This document shows positions 1-5,320 of a DNA stretch of 5,464 nucleotides, piece after piece. Origin of the DNA: an uncultured Novosphingobium sp. (GTDB taxonomy: Bacteria > Pseudomonadota > Alphaproteobacteria > Sphingomonadales > Sphingomonadaceae). The DNA lies in the NCBI GenBank assembly GCA_946886365.1, contig CAMPIM010000160.1, forward strand, positions 1 to 5,464, read 5' to 3'. Position 1 is the stretch's first letter. Every line of letters begins with the position of its first letter. Below the pieces are notes generated by a model. The model was not told the origin of the DNA, ran no database searches, and was given only the letters and a program-made list of their open reading frames with translations. Both the position numbers and the translations under genes were made by a program.

Positions 1-2
1 AA

Positions 3-24
3 CCCCTCCCCTGAAGGGAAGGGG
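3..24. repeat. GC-rich imperfect hairpin at the window start
   Basis: The sequence CCCCT-C-CCCT is followed by AGGG-A-AGGGG, so 3-7 pairs with 20-24 and 9-12 pairs with 15-18 around a C/A mismatch; the tip must open to a 4-base loop. It lies just before the ribosome binding site of the first gene. No T-run follows, so it does not look like an intrinsic terminator. Its CCCCTCCC arm matches the arms of the larger palindromic element between sufT and sufA, suggesting both belong to one dispersed intergenic repeat family. That kinship is inferred from similarity of the arms only. Confidence 0.6.
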
Positions 25-30
25 CTTTCA

Positions 31-37
31 GAGGAAG
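31..37 (+). promoter_or_regulatory. Ribosome binding site deciding a TTG start
   Basis: GAGGAAG sits 7 bases before the TTG at 45. This is good Shine-Dalgarno complementarity at normal spacing. The first in-frame ATG is far inside the protein (residue 92), so the TTG is the best-supported start of the first gene. Confidence 0.6.
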
Positions 38-44
38 CCCACTC

Positions 45-500
45 TTGAGCGACGAAGACGATATCCAGGATGCCCTCGCCGATTTCGCGGAGGACGTGAC
101 CAACGGCCAGTCATGGACCGCCGCCATCCGCATCTTGACCGAGGATTATGAGCTGGAAGAGGGCGAGCTTCAGGCCCGCGCCGCCAAGGATTTCGGCGAC
201 CTCGACGCGTATCAGGCCGAATGCCGCGCCGCGCTGGAGAAGGGCGACGTCGCTTTCACCGAAAAGCTGAGGACCGACAAGGCCTTCCACAAGGCGAAGG
301 CGCCCAACCTTGCCCGCATGGGTCCGGTGACAGAGTTCGTGACCGGGCTGCTGGAAAAGGGTTCGCCCGAGCCTGGCGCCGACTGGTGGCCCTACATGCC
401 GATCAAGCGCCATATCGACACGCTGTTTCCCGCGCCGGGGGACGTGCGCGACATGGCCTTCTGGACCGCGCGGACGCTTCAGCGCGCGCATAAGGGATAA
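45..500 (+). CDS. Hypothetical protein of the suf operon (151 aa, TTG start)
   Basis: I do not recognise this protein. It starts at TTG behind GAGGAAG and ends 3 bases before sufC, so it is almost certainly co-transcribed with the suf genes. The chain is soluble-looking: no signal peptide, no membrane segment, a very acidic N-terminus (MSDEDDIQDA), and a charged, probably helical middle (about residues 25-85). There is a single cysteine (C60), so no obvious Fe-S or metal-binding motif. The C-terminal part has a distinctive aromatic patch, ADWWPYMPIKRHID at about 112-125, and ends in a basic stretch. The codon composition (G/C at third positions) resembles the neighbours, and the frame is open over its full length, arguing for a real gene. 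The position suggests a role linked to Fe-S assembly, but that is only inference from context. The reverse-strand ORF over the same region has no such support. Confidence 0.8.
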   Translation: MSDEDDIQDALADFAEDVTNGQSWTAAIRILTEDYELEEGELQARAAKDFGDLDAYQAECRAALEKGDVAFTEKLRTDKAFHKAKAPNLARMGPVTEFVTGLLEKGSPEPGADWWPYMPIKRHIDTLFPAPGDVRDMAFWTARTLQRAHKG

Positions 501-503
501 CCA

Positions 504-1250
504 ATGCTGACGATTGAGAATCTGACCAACGAAATCGACGGCAAGGCGATCCTGAAGGGCCTCTCGCTTTCCATCAAGGCGGGGGAAATCCATGCGATCA
601 TGGGGCCGAACGGCGCGGGCAAATCCACGCTGGCCTACACGCTCGGCGGTCGTCCGAACTATGAAGTGACCGGCGGCACGGCGTCTCTGGACGGTGTGAA
701 CTTGTTCAGCATGGACCCGCATGAGCGCGCCGCTGCTGGCCTATTCCTGGGCTTCCAGTACCCCGTCGAAATCCCCGGCGTGTCCAACCTCCAATTCCTG
801 CGTGAAAGCCTCAATTCGCAGCGCCGCGCGCGGGGCGAGAAGGAACTAAACGGCGGCGAGTTCATCAAGCTCGCCAAGGAAAAAGCGGCGCTGCTCGGCC
901 TCGACATGGAGATGCTGAAGCGTCCGGTGAATGTCGGCTTTTCGGGCGGCGAGAAGAAGCGCGCGGAGATGGTGCAGATGGGTATCCTCGATCCCAAGCT
1001 GGCGATCTTGGACGAAACCGACTCTGGCCTCGACATCGACGCGCTCAAGATCGTGGGCGCGGGCATCAATGCCATCATGCGCAAGCCTGACAAGGCGGTG
1101 CTGCTGATCACCCACTATCAGCGGCTGCTCGATTATGTGAAGCCGGACTATGTCCATGTGCTGGCTGGCGGCCGGATCGTGAAGTCCGGCGGCCCCGAAC
1201 TCGCGCTGGAACTGGAGCGCGAAGGCTATGCGGAGGTGGTTGCGGCGTGA
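504..1250 (+). CDS. sufC: SufC, ABC-type ATPase of the SUF Fe-S cluster scaffold
   Basis: SufC is the cytosolic ATPase that binds SufB and SufD and drives the conformational change needed to build an Fe-S cluster on the scaffold; it is not a transporter. All ABC ATPase motifs are visible: Walker A GPNGAGKST (34-42), Q-loop FLGFQYP (Q85), signature FSGGEKKR (146-153), Walker B LAILDE (166-171), D-loop SGLD (174-177) and switch histidine H204 in LITHYQ. The signature with EKKR and the ETDSGLD stretch are typical of SufC. At 248 aa it is the normal family length. The ATG at 504 lies 6 bases after AAGGGA, which itself overlaps the end of the preceding gene, consistent with translational coupling. 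After the stop comes a 91-base gap holding an inverted repeat, then sufD. Confidence 0.97.
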   Translation: MLTIENLTNEIDGKAILKGLSLSIKAGEIHAIMGPNGAGKSTLAYTLGGRPNYEVTGGTASLDGVNLFSMDPHERAAAGLFLGFQYPVEIPGVSNLQFLRESLNSQRRARGEKELNGGEFIKLAKEKAALLGLDMEMLKRPVNVGFSGGEKKRAEMVQMGILDPKLAILDETDSGLDIDALKIVGAGINAIMRKPDKAVLLITHYQRLLDYVKPDYVHVLAGGRIVKSGGPELALELEREGYAEVVAA

Positions 1251-1264
1251 CCATCGACCAACAT

Positions 1265-1332
1265 CCATTCGTGTCGAGCGAAGTCGAGACACGCTCGCGC
1301 TACCGTTTCTCGACTGCGCTCGAAACGAACGG
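1265..1332. repeat. Long imperfect inverted repeat between sufC and sufD
   Basis: Two 29-base arms (1265-1293 and 1304-1332) can pair at 25 of 29 positions around a 10-base loop (1294-1303). Mismatches are at 1267/1330, 1273/1324, 1281/1316 and 1290/1307. The arm cores are CGTGTCGAGCGAAGTCGAG and its near complement with CGTTTCTCGACTGCGCTCG. I recognise this as a type of palindromic repeat that recurs between genes in sphingomonads; the copy number here cannot be judged from one window. No T-run follows, so it is not a standard terminator. The right arm ends on the first two bases of the sufD ribosome binding site. Confidence 0.85.
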
Positions 1333-1335
1333 AGG
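1331..1335 (+). promoter_or_regulatory. Ribosome binding site deciding the sufD start
   Basis: GGAGG stands 6 bases before the ATG at 1342 and fixes that ATG as the sufD start. The longer reading frame opening at 1228 would run through the intergenic inverted repeat and overlap the end of sufC. The first two G residues are also the outermost bases of the inverted-repeat stem. Confidence 0.75.
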
Positions 1336-1341
1336 TGGGGA

Positions 1342-2094
1342 ATGAACGCGCTCGCTCTGCCGACCCGCAAGCAGGAAGAATGGCGCTATAGCGACTTGGA
1401 AGCGCTGGCAGGCATCTGGCCTACGCCCGCGCCAACGCGGATCGATGTCGCGACCGGACAAACGTCGCGCCACCATCTGTTGCAGGATGCGGGCGAGGGC
1501 GCGGCGGTGGTGCATGATTATGTCATCACCATCGCGGACGGCGCGCGCTGCGATTTTCATGTGCTCAACATCGGCGGCAAGTTGGGCCGCGTGACCTTCG
1601 CGGTGACGCTGGGCAAGTGGAGTCATTTTGAACTGAACGGTGCGATCATCGGCGGCGGGGATCAGGTGCTGGAGATCATCACCAAAGTCACCCATGCCGA
1701 GCCGGACGCGACCAGCGGGCAGACGATCCGATCGATCCTCGGCCAACGCGCAACGGGCAGTTATCTCGGCTCTATCAACGTCGCGCGCGATGCGCAGCGG
1801 ACGGACGCTTTCCAGTCGGTGAAGGCGATGCTGCTCGACCGCACCGCCACGGCCAATGCCAAGCCGGAACTGGAAATATACGCCGACGACGTGAAATGCG
1901 CCCATGGCGCGACCGTGGGTGAACTGGACCGCCAAGCGCTGTTCTACATGGCGAGCCGGGGCATGGACCCGGCCACCGCTAAGACGCTGCTGCTGAAAGC
2001 CTTCGTCGCCGGAGTATTCGATGATGTGGCCGATGAGGCGGTCAAAGACAGCCTTGAAGCCGCCGCGCTCGCCAAGCTGGAGACGCTGGTATGA
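1342..2094 (+). CDS. sufD: SufD, Fe-S cluster scaffold subunit (short form, 250 aa)
   Basis: SufD pairs with SufB and SufC in the SufBCD scaffold that assembles Fe-S clusters in the cytosol. The N-terminus carries the family motif EEWRYSDLEAL (12-22), and the C-terminus the hallmark YADDVKCAHGATVGELD (180-196). C186 and H188 there match the C-x-H pair of E. coli SufD (C358, H360), whose histidine is implicated in cluster formation at the SufB-SufD interface. The C-terminal helical part follows (ALFYMASRGMD onward). At 250 aa it is much shorter than E. coli SufD (about 423 aa): most of the N-terminal helical region and part of the beta-helix are missing, while the C-terminal functional core is kept. 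The frame is intact, so this is a compact form and not a broken gene. Start chosen from GGAGG at 1331; the stop overlaps the sufS start (ATGA). Confidence 0.93.
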   Translation: MNALALPTRKQEEWRYSDLEALAGIWPTPAPTRIDVATGQTSRHHLLQDAGEGAAVVHDYVITIADGARCDFHVLNIGGKLGRVTFAVTLGKWSHFELNGAIIGGGDQVLEIITKVTHAEPDATSGQTIRSILGQRATGSYLGSINVARDAQRTDAFQSVKAMLLDRTATANAKPELEIYADDVKCAHGATVGELDRQALFYMASRGMDPATAKTLLLKAFVAGVFDDVADEAVKDSLEAAALAKLETLV

Positions 2095-3314
2095 TCGATC
2101 AGACCCAACAGCCGAACGGCTTTTTGCGGTTGCGGGATGACTTCGCCGGTGTCGGCAGCTGGCACTATCTGGACAGCGCCGCCACCGCGCAGAAGCCCAA
2201 CGCCGTCATCGACGCCATCGCGCGCGCCTATGGCCCCGACTACGCCACAGTCCATCGCGCCGTCTATGAGCGCTCGGCCAACATGACGCTCGCCTATGAA
2301 GCCGCCCGCCGCAAGGTTGCCCAGTTCATCGGTGCGGCTTCGGATAGCGAGATCGTCTATGTCCGTGGCGCGACTGAGGGCATCAACCTCGTCGCGCACA
2401 GCTGGGCCGGAACGCAGCTAAAGGTGGGCGACCGCATCTTGCTGTCGATGCTCGAGCATCACAGCAACATCGTGCCTTGGCAGATCGTCGCCGAACGCGT
2501 GGGCGCGCACATCGACGTCGTAACGCTCACCGCCGAGGGCAAGATAGACCTCGACGCCATGCAGGCGATGATCTCGCCCGCACACAAGCTGGTCGCGCTC
2601 GCCCATGTGTCGAACGTGCTGGGTAGCGTCCTCGACGTTCGCCGCGCCGCGGACATCGCGCATGGCGTAGGCGCGAAGATATTGATCGACGGTTGCCAGG
2701 CCGTGCCCCGCCTTGCCGTGGATGTGCAGGCGCTCGATTGCGATTTCTACGTCTTTTCCGCGCACAAGCTTTACGGCCCGACCGGCATTGGTGTGTTGTG
2801 GGGCCGCAAGGAGTTGCTCGACGCCATGCCGCCTTATCAGGGTGGCGGGTCGATGATCGACAAGGTGACCTTCGAAAAGACCACCTACGCCCCTGCACCG
2901 ACCCGGTTCGAGGCGGGGACGCCGCATATCACCGGTGTCGTCGGCCTGTCCGCCGCTATCGACTATGTGCAGGCGATCGGGCTCGACGCGATCCATGCCC
3001 ATGAATGCATGCTGGTGGCCAAGGCGCGGGTGGCGCTGGAGAGCCTGAACAGCGTGCGCGTTTTTGGCCCGGAGGACAGCGCGGGCATCCTCTCCTTCGA
3101 AGTCGAGGGGGTGCATCCGCACGATGTCGGCACCATATTGGACGAAACGGGTGTTGCGATCCGCGCCGGGCATCATTGCGCCCAGCCGCTGATGCGCCAT
3201 CTGGGCGTCGAAGCGACGGCCCGGGCCAGTTTCGGCATTTATAGCGATGAGGGCGATGTCTATGCCCTCGTCAAGGGCATAGAGCGAGTGAGGAAGATCT
3301 TCGCCAATGACTGA
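2091..3314 (+). CDS. sufS: SufS, PLP-dependent cysteine desulfurase (group II)
   Basis: SufS removes sulfur from L-cysteine, giving alanine and an enzyme-bound persulfide that feeds the SufBCD scaffold. Visible residues: LDSAATAQKP (28-36 region), GATEGIN (93-99) near the PLP phosphate, His123-His124 in LEHHSNIVPW for cofactor stacking, D200 and Q203 in IDGCQAVPR, PLP-binding K226 in SAHKLYGPTG, RFEAGTPH (272-279), catalytic persulfide C363 in RAGHHCAQP, and R378 for the substrate carboxylate. The RAGHHCAQP form with a short lobe marks group II (SufS/CsdA), not IscS/NifS. At 407 aa it matches the usual length. The ATG overlaps the sufD stop by 4 bases. Group II enzymes usually need a SufE or SufU partner, and none is in the window. 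A cysteine at 202, next to PLP-contacting D200, replaces the more common alanine. Confidence 0.97.
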   Translation: MIDQTQQPNGFLRLRDDFAGVGSWHYLDSAATAQKPNAVIDAIARAYGPDYATVHRAVYERSANMTLAYEAARRKVAQFIGAASDSEIVYVRGATEGINLVAHSWAGTQLKVGDRILLSMLEHHSNIVPWQIVAERVGAHIDVVTLTAEGKIDLDAMQAMISPAHKLVALAHVSNVLGSVLDVRRAADIAHGVGAKILIDGCQAVPRLAVDVQALDCDFYVFSAHKLYGPTGIGVLWGRKELLDAMPPYQGGGSMIDKVTFEKTTYAPAPTRFEAGTPHITGVVGLSAAIDYVQAIGLDAIHAHECMLVAKARVALESLNSVRVFGPEDSAGILSFEVEGVHPHDVGTILDETGVAIRAGHHCAQPLMRHLGVEATARASFGIYSDEGDVYALVKGIERVRKIFAND

Positions 3315-3786
3315 GGCAAATTCCGGGGAACGGCAGATTCTGGTGGAAGAGGTGGACGCCGTGAACGCACCGCCCAAAGCGCGCGTGGAGGAGGCGGCAG
3401 CGGATGCCGCGCCGCGCCAGCGCGACTATCTGGACGGCTTCCTTGCACAGAAGCCCGCGCAAACGCCTGTGGGTGAGCCGGGCGGCAGCCTTTATGACGG
3501 CGTCATCGATGCGCTGAAGGAAATTTACGACCCGGAAATCCCGGTGAACATCTATGACCTCGGCCTGATCTACGGCGTCGACGTCACCGCGGACGGCCAT
3601 GTCGTCGTCACGATGACGCTCACCACGCCGCATTGCCCGGTGGCCGAATCCATGCCGGGTGAAGTCGAACTGCGCGTCGGCGCGGTGCCGGGCGTGGGCG
3701 ATGCGCAGGTCAATCTGGTCTGGGACCCACCATGGGACCCGCAGAAGATGAGCGACGAGGCCAAGCTCGAACTAGGGATGCTCTAA
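3307..3786 (+). CDS. sufT: SufT, MIP18/DUF59-family Fe-S maturation protein
   Basis: This belongs to the MIP18/DUF59 family; members placed in suf operons are called SufT and help mature Fe-S proteins, probably after cluster assembly. The domain starts near residue 62. DPEIPVNIYDLGLIY (75-89) is the family hallmark, and TLTTPHCPVAESMP (105-117) holds the conserved C110. The C-terminus WDPPWDPQKMSDEAK (139-153) is also typical. Residues 1 to about 60 form an Ala/Glu/Pro-rich, probably flexible extension absent from the minimal domain of about 100 aa. The ATG at 3307 overlaps the sufS stop by 8 bases, with AGGAAG at 3291-3296, supporting coupling. A GTG at 3361 behind GAGGTGG would give a shorter product and cannot be excluded. 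A 108-base structured gap follows. Confidence 0.92.
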   Translation: MTEANSGERQILVEEVDAVNAPPKARVEEAAADAAPRQRDYLDGFLAQKPAQTPVGEPGGSLYDGVIDALKEIYDPEIPVNIYDLGLIYGVDVTADGHVVVTMTLTTPHCPVAESMPGEVELRVGAVPGVGDAQVNLVWDPPWDPQKMSDEAKLELGML

Positions 3787-3790
3787 CCAT

Positions 3791-3883
3791 CTCCCCTCCC
3801 GCAGGTGGGAGGGGACCAAGGGGTGGGCGCGAGCGCAGCGAGCTTCGCGCGGAACCCTGACCCTCCCGCCAGCGGGAGGGGAG
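3791..3883. repeat. Compound palindromic repeat between sufT and sufA
   Basis: The sufT-sufA gap is nearly filled by one structured element. Its ends, CTCCCCTCCCGC (3791-3802) and GCGGGAGGGGAG (3872-3883), are perfect 12-base inverted repeats. Inside are local hairpins: CCCCTCCC/GGGAGGGG (3793-3800 with 3807-3814), GCGCGA/TCGCGC (3827-3832 with 3845-3850) and CCCTCCCGC/GCGGGAGGG (3861-3869 with 3872-3880). It can therefore fold as three small hairpins or as one long outer stem. No T-run follows any of them. The layout with a central GAGCGCAGCGAGC resembles a repeat I recognise as common between sphingomonad genes. The right end overlaps the sufA ribosome binding site. Confidence 0.85.
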
Positions 3884-3886
3884 GAG
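3881..3886 (+). promoter_or_regulatory. Ribosome binding site deciding the sufA start
   Basis: GAGGAG ends 8 bases before the ATG at 3895 and selects it over the GTG at 3805, whose reading frame would translate the palindromic repeat. Its first three bases are the last three of the outer inverted repeat, so folding of that long stem could partly mask it. Confidence 0.7.
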
Positions 3887-3894
3887 AACGAAGA

Positions 3895-4257
3895 ATGACC
3901 GAGACGACCACCAAGACCCGTGCCCGGCCCGCCGCTGTCATCCTGACGCCCAACGCGGAAGCGCGCATCGCCGACCTGATGCGCCAGGCTCCCGAAGGGG
4001 CGATCGGCGTCAAGCTGTCCACGCCACGCCGCGGCTGCTCGGGCCTTGCATATTCGGTGGACTATGTGACCGAGGAAGCGAAGTTCGACGAGAAGATCGA
4101 AACGCCGGGCGGCACCTTCTACATTGACGGCGCGTCGGTCCTCTATCTGGTGGGATCGACGATGGACTGGGTGGAGGATGACTTCACCGCAGGGTTCGTC
4201 TTCAACAATCCCAATGCCAAGGGCAGCTGCGGCTGCGGCGAAAGCTTCACGGTCTAG
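3895..4257 (+). CDS. sufA: SufA-like A-type Fe-S cluster carrier protein
   Basis: A-type carriers (SufA, IscA, ErpA) bind an Fe-S cluster or iron and pass clusters from the scaffold to target enzymes in the cytosol. The three invariant cysteines are present: C48 in RRGCSGLAY and C112/C114 in the C-terminal GSCGCGESF. The body has the usual beta-rich pattern with SVDY after the first cysteine, IDGASVLYLVGSTMDW (78-92) and GFVFNNPNAKGSCGCG. At 120 aa it is typical; the first 13 residues (Thr/Arg/Ala-rich) are a short non-conserved lead. The symbol follows the suf context; sequence alone does not cleanly separate SufA from IscA or ErpA. It is the last clear suf gene here, set apart from sufT by the palindromic element, and the next gene starts 27 bases after its stop. 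Confidence 0.93.
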   Translation: MTETTTKTRARPAAVILTPNAEARIADLMRQAPEGAIGVKLSTPRRGCSGLAYSVDYVTEEAKFDEKIETPGGTFYIDGASVLYLVGSTMDWVEDDFTAGFVFNNPNAKGSCGCGESFTV

Positions 4258-4284
4258 TTCGGGAGGGACCCCGCGATCCCCCAC

Positions 4285-5082
4285 ATGCTGATCCTTGGCA
4301 TGGGCTACACCGCCTCCCGCCTTGCCGCCCGACTGCGCGGCGAGGGGTGGGAGGTGACAGGCGTGCGCCGGATCTCCGATTGCGAGGCAATAGCCTTCGA
4401 TGACGACGATGCCGTGCGCGCCAGCATCGCCCAGGCGACCCACATCCTCTCCTCTGTCCCTCCGGAAAGGGAGGCCGACCCTGTGCTCACCCGCTATGGC
4501 ACGGCCATCGCCGCCGCCCCGGCGCTCTGGAGCGGCTATCTCTCCTCGACCGGCGTCTATGGCGACGCTGCGGGCGCCTGGGTGGACGAAGCGAGCCCGA
4601 TCGGCTCAGGTCGCCGCGCCGCGCGCGTTCAGGCCGACAGCGATTGGCGCGCGCTTCGCGAGGACATGCGCTGTTTCCGCCTGCCAGGCATCTACGGCCC
4701 CGGCCGGTCGGCGATCGAGCGTGTACGCGAAGGCAAGGCGCACCGGATCGACCTGCCCGATCAGATTTTCAGCCGCGCCCATGTCGATGATATCGTGAGC
4801 GGCATCATCGCCTCCTTCGACGGGCCGCCGGGCACCTATAATCTGGCCGACGACCTGCCCTGCGCGCAGAACCGCTTGATCGAGGCTGCCTGCGCCATGC
4901 TGGGCGCACCGCTTCCGCCGCTGCTGACGCTGGACGAGGCCCATCTGTCGCCCATGGCGCTATCCTTCTATGCGGAAAATCGGCGGGTGGCGAACGGCCG
5001 GGCCAAGCGGCTCCTGGGCTGGGCGCCGCGCTATCCCACCTATCACGAAGGCCTTGCCGCCTGCCTCGCCGGGGCGGGATGA
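4285..5082 (+). CDS. SDR-family NAD(P)-binding protein, epimerase-like (YeeZ type)
   Basis: The N-terminus has a Rossmann nucleotide-binding motif, MLILGMGYTASRLAARL, with glycines at 5 and 7, as in atypical extended SDRs such as E. coli YeeZ. Further family features are the strand ATHILSSVPP (51-60), YLSSTGVYGD (85-94), the FRLPGIYGPGRSAI block (131-144) and SRAHVDDIVSGI (163-174), which normally shapes the cofactor and substrate pocket. The catalytic YxxxK expected some 25 residues after STGVYG is absent: that stretch reads GSGRRAARVQADSDW. The protein may thus bind NAD(P) without classical SDR catalysis, or use other residues; the substrate is unknown. Length 265 aa, complete. The start lies directly on the Rossmann strand, but the nearest Shine-Dalgarno-like run (GGGAGGGA, 4261-4268) is 16 bases upstream, unusually far. 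Adjacency to sufA suggests co-transcription; a functional link to Fe-S assembly is not shown. Confidence 0.82.
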   Translation: MLILGMGYTASRLAARLRGEGWEVTGVRRISDCEAIAFDDDDAVRASIAQATHILSSVPPEREADPVLTRYGTAIAAAPALWSGYLSSTGVYGDAAGAWVDEASPIGSGRRAARVQADSDWRALREDMRCFRLPGIYGPGRSAIERVREGKAHRIDLPDQIFSRAHVDDIVSGIIASFDGPPGTYNLADDLPCAQNRLIEAACAMLGAPLPPLLTLDEAHLSPMALSFYAENRRVANGRAKRLLGWAPRYPTYHEGLAACLAGAG

Positions 5083-5164
5083 CTCAGGTCACCGCATCGC
5101 TTACGCGGCGTTAACCAAAGCGCCCCATGGATGGTCCCACAGCTTACGCCAAGGACTTCTCGCC

Positions 5165-5320
5165 ATGGAACGGATCGACCGCAACTTCGCCGCGCTCAGC
5201 CAGCGCATGAGCCGCTTGGCGATGCCCGAAGCCGCCAATCCCGCGCCGCAATCGCTCGCCAGCCTGATCGACAGGGTAAATGCGGCGAAGCGTCATTATG
5301 AGCCGGGGGTTCGCCGTTAA
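5165..5320 (+). CDS. Small hypothetical protein (51 aa)
   Basis: I do not recognise it. The ATG at 5165 is preceded at 9 bases by AAGGA (5151-5155), and the frame closes at the TAA ending at 5320. The product, beginning MERIDRNFAALSQRM, is basic and mostly helix-forming on both sides of a proline/alanine linker (about 21-29). It has no cysteine, no membrane segment and no signal peptide. The frame stays open further upstream to 4970, but that part overlaps the SDR gene and has no good start. Its stop codon shares a TTAA with the stop of the opposing transporter gene. A competing small frame starts at ATG 5127 and ends by 5209. Calling this a real gene rests on the ribosome binding site and the clean fit to the gap. 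Confidence 0.5.
   Translation: MERIDRNFAALSQRMSRLAMPEAANPAPQSLASLIDRVNAAKRHYEPGVRR

Noticed and set aside
111..722. Minus-strand open frame opposite the first gene and the sufC start
   Set aside because: It is Arg/His-rich, spans a gene border, includes the complement of the sufC Walker A region and has no recognisable motif.
1228..1341. Upstream extension of the sufD reading frame
   Set aside because: It overlaps the sufC end and translates the inverted repeat; a strong GGAGG at 1331 supports the ATG at 1342.
2688..2700. Cysteine 202 in the SufS IDGCQAVPR motif as a novel active-site change
   Set aside because: DGCQ in place of DGAQ is, as far as I recall, common in alphaproteobacterial SufS proteins, and the key residues D200, Q203, K226 and C363 are all intact.
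2418..3377. Long minus-strand open frame opposite sufS
   Set aside because: The plus strand encodes an intact cysteine desulfurase with all catalytic residues; the reverse frame is a shadow of high-GC codon use.
3805..3894. Upstream extension of the sufA reading frame from a GTG
   Set aside because: It encodes the palindromic repeat as a Gly/Arg/Pro-rich stretch unlike A-type carriers; GAGGAG before the ATG at 3895 decides the start.
4258..4284. Possible terminator between sufA and the SDR gene
   Set aside because: Only a 4-base GGGA/TCCC pairing is visible and no T-run follows; the short gap looks like an intra-operon spacer.
5083..5164. Promoter or CtrA half-site (TTAACC at 5111) before the small ORF
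   Set aside because: There is a single half-site with no second TTAA at the expected spacing and no convincing -35/-10 pair.
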